From positions 1 through 34,496 of the forward strand of contig CALGNI010000082.1 in assembly GCA_937958645.1 (NCBI GenBank): a stretch of 34,496 bases of DNA, in the 5' to 3' direction. This document shows, piece after piece, positions 29,578-34,496 of the stretch; the stretch's first letter is position 1; the number at the start of each line of letters is the position of its first letter. The DNA comes from Candidatus Absconditabacterales bacterium. Lineage in GTDB: Bacteria; Patescibacteriota; Gracilibacteria; Absconditabacterales; Absconditicoccaceae. A program made the translations under genes and the position numbers. The notes below the pieces were generated by a model, which was not told the origin of the DNA, ran no database searches, and saw only the letters and a program-made list of their open reading frames with translations.

Positions 29578-30219
29578 ATGGAAACAACAGAAATCATAGA
29601 TACAGAAGAAGTTGTGACTACTGAAGTCCAAGAGAATACCATAGAGTATAGTTGATTTTGGAAGAGAGTGCTGGCGTATATGTGTGATTCATGATTTAAT
29701 ACTCTGGTGATTCCTATGTTTGTGAGTATCTATTATTACTACAAAGATGGACAAACGCTGTGATATAAAGTCATGGGTCTGAGTATAAAGAATTCATTAT
29801 ATGAGTGAGTTAAACCTGGTGGACGAAGATTATTTGGAAGACGATTGGCAAAATGATATGGATTACTTCTTCTTGTGTTAATTATATGATTTGTATCTAG
29901 TGCGTTAATTCCTTGAGCAGACAAATCAATCCTAGCACTAGAAGAACCTTGATCCTTTGCTTTGATTTTAAACCGAATTATTTGAACCTTAGGATTGATC
30001 TGACTGTTTCTTCTTGTATTTCACCGAGTCCTTATACCATTCCACAAAAAAAGTAAATGAGTTCATGATATGATAGCCAAGACAGAAGTGTGGAAAGTAT
30101 GAGAAAAAAAGACTGGATGGTTAGTAGCATGAATTATCCTATTTGTCATCTGAATTATCTTTTGAGTAGTGTCGGCACAAAACCCATGAGTTGCAGATCT
30201 GTATCAGATATCAAAATAG
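29578..30219 (+). CDS. RDD-family membrane protein
   Basis: This 213-residue protein has an acidic N-terminal tail and then an RDD-like domain: GFWKRVLAYMCDS, the DGQTLGYKVMGLSIKN strand pair, GGRRLFGRRLAKGY, two more helices, and the conserved ending FHKKSKGVHDMIAKTEVWK. A final membrane helix (about 186-205) is extra. The name-giving Arg-Asp-Asp pattern is only partly kept. Function of the family is uncertain; transport of ions or small solutes has been proposed. Sixteen of 24 glycines are TGA, the highest fraction I counted. It lies between rpoB and rpoC, an unexpected insertion. Confidence 0.8.
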
Positions 30220-30271
30220 GAAATAATCTAAATCACGATGGATTCTGAAATAAATTCAGAACGACGAATTG

Positions 30272-30338
30272 CTAATCTACTAACATACTAATCTACCAAT
30301 ATACTAACTTGTCCAATTTATCTAATTCACCCATTCCC
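30272..30338 (+). repeat. 9-nt pyrimidine-rich repeat leader of rpoC
   Basis: Units CTAATCTAC, ACTAACTTG, TCCAATTTA and TCTAATTCA, with intervening related units, fill the last 65 nt before the rpoC ATG. They match the leader repeats of the ABC ATPase (4513-4557). Just upstream (about 30247-30262) TTCTGAA and TTCAGAA form a small palindrome. Confidence 0.65.
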
Positions 30339-30339
30339 C

Positions 30340-34224
<3,885 letters not shown>

Positions 34225-34235
34225 AAAACGAGAAG

Positions 34236-34313
34236 GCGCGGTCGCCGACCGCGCATTCGTGAATAAATGCAATTTGATAATCAAACGTAGGGACGATGGC
34301 ACTGCCTCGTCCC
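34236..34313. repeat. Two GC-rich palindromes after rpoC
   Basis: GCGCGGTC (34236-34243) pairs perfectly with GACCGCGC (34247-34254) around a 3-nt loop. GGGACGA (34290-34296) pairs with TCGTCCC (34307-34313). The first resembles the palindrome at 15389-15409; the second belongs to the GTAGGGACG group (24180, 25025, 29020). Confidence 0.65.
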
Positions 34314-34370
34314 GCGTTAGGCATTATTTGTAAGCCAAATAAAGATCCACCCGAGAGAGGCTGTCTCAAA

Positions 34371-34405
34371 AATACTTAAACCCGAAGGGTTTAGGTATTT
34401 TTTTT
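34371..34405 (+). terminator. Strong terminator inside the IS end
   Basis: AATACTTAAACCC (34371-34383) pairs with GGGTTTAGGTATT (34387-34399, two G-T pairs) around GAA and runs into Ts. It is the first convincing terminator after rpoC, though it appears to belong to the insertion sequence. Confidence 0.8.
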
Positions 34406-34451
34406 GAATGAAGTGATTATACTGTAATTACTTTACTAACTGACTAGCACT

Positions 34452-34496
34452 ATGTTCATAGAATATAATCAGAATCAAACATATCTGCTCCCTCAA
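34452..34496 (+). CDS. Start of an IS1182-family transposase (cut by window edge)
   Basis: Only 15 codons are present: MFIEYNQNQTYLLPQ. Many IS1182-family transposases begin with a very similar stretch (F/I-x-E/D-Y-N-x-x-Q-x-x-LLP), where the following residues read P-S-L-x-E-x-I-P. The position just inside a GGCTGTCTCAAAA repeat supports it. Fifteen residues are too few for certainty. Confidence 0.55.
   Translation, partial: MFIEYNQNQTYLLPQ

Larger units (their letters stand above)
34353..34496 (+). mobile_element. Left end of an IS1182-like insertion sequence (partial)
   Basis: GAGAGAGGCTGTCTCAAAA (34353-34371) looks like the outer inverted repeat of IS1182-type elements, which often read GGCTGTCTCAAAA. 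About 80 bp inside, a frame opens whose start fits that transposase family. A terminator hairpin lies just within the repeat and would shield the element from rpoC transcription. The right end lies outside the window, so this stays provisional. Confidence 0.55.

Overview
The window comes from a bacterium that reads UGA as glycine (translation table 25). This points to Candidatus Absconditabacteria (SR1) or Gracilibacteria in the Candidate Phyla Radiation; the sequence alone does not decide between them. The clearest evidence is in genes whose protein is known. The L7/L12 hinge, the RpoB Gly-Gly-Lys-Ala region, the EPTGALD motif of an ABC ATPase and the RpoC N-terminus all carry in-frame TGA exactly where glycine belongs. 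True stops are TAA or TAG. Read in the standard code, most large genes here look broken; read in table 25, they are intact. All coding coordinates below assume table 25 unless stated.

Layout. 1-1.9 kb: four short orphan genes with strong promoters and terminators, none containing a TGA glycine codon. 1.9-9.5 kb: a MacAB-type efflux operon made of a very long adaptor, an ATPase and two paralogous FtsX/MacB permeases, with a secreted DKNYY-repeat gene wedged between the permeases. 9.5-11.3 kb: an alpha/beta hydrolase on the minus strand and a Kv-type potassium channel. 11.4-12.2 kb: another TGA-free orphan gene and a probable independent small RNA. 12.3-18.3 kb: envelope genes (FecR-domain protein, secreted Cys-rich protein, NfeD-like protein, CPBP intramembrane protease, SLH plus vWA surface protein). 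18.4-20.0 kb: a Nudix hydrolase followed by a second secreted DKNYY-like gene. 20.1-34.2 kb: a translation and transcription block, rplJ-rplL-rpsB-(two membrane proteins)-tsf-rpsF-rpsR-rpmH-rpoB, then a minus-strand orphan and an RDD membrane protein, then rpoC. The right edge enters what looks like an IS1182-type insertion sequence.

The most interesting signal is at the two DKNYY genes. Each lies directly after a complete host gene (a MacB permease, a Nudix hydrolase). Each is followed by a second copy of that host gene's last ~90-111 bp, including the stop codon. The first pair has 3 mismatches in 89 nt and the second is identical over 111 nt. Two unrelated target genes, one cargo family and the same architecture suggest a recurrent gene-insertion process that rebuilds the 3' end of its target. 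No integrase gene is visible.

Other notable points: almost no Shine-Dalgarno sequences, with pyrimidine-rich leaders that often end in CCCC directly before ATG; a 9-nt repeat leader shared by the ABC ATPase and rpoC; rpoB and rpoC separated by 1.3 kb; a MacB paralogue whose only fitting start codon is ATT; and one orphan gene that appears to use TGA as its stop.
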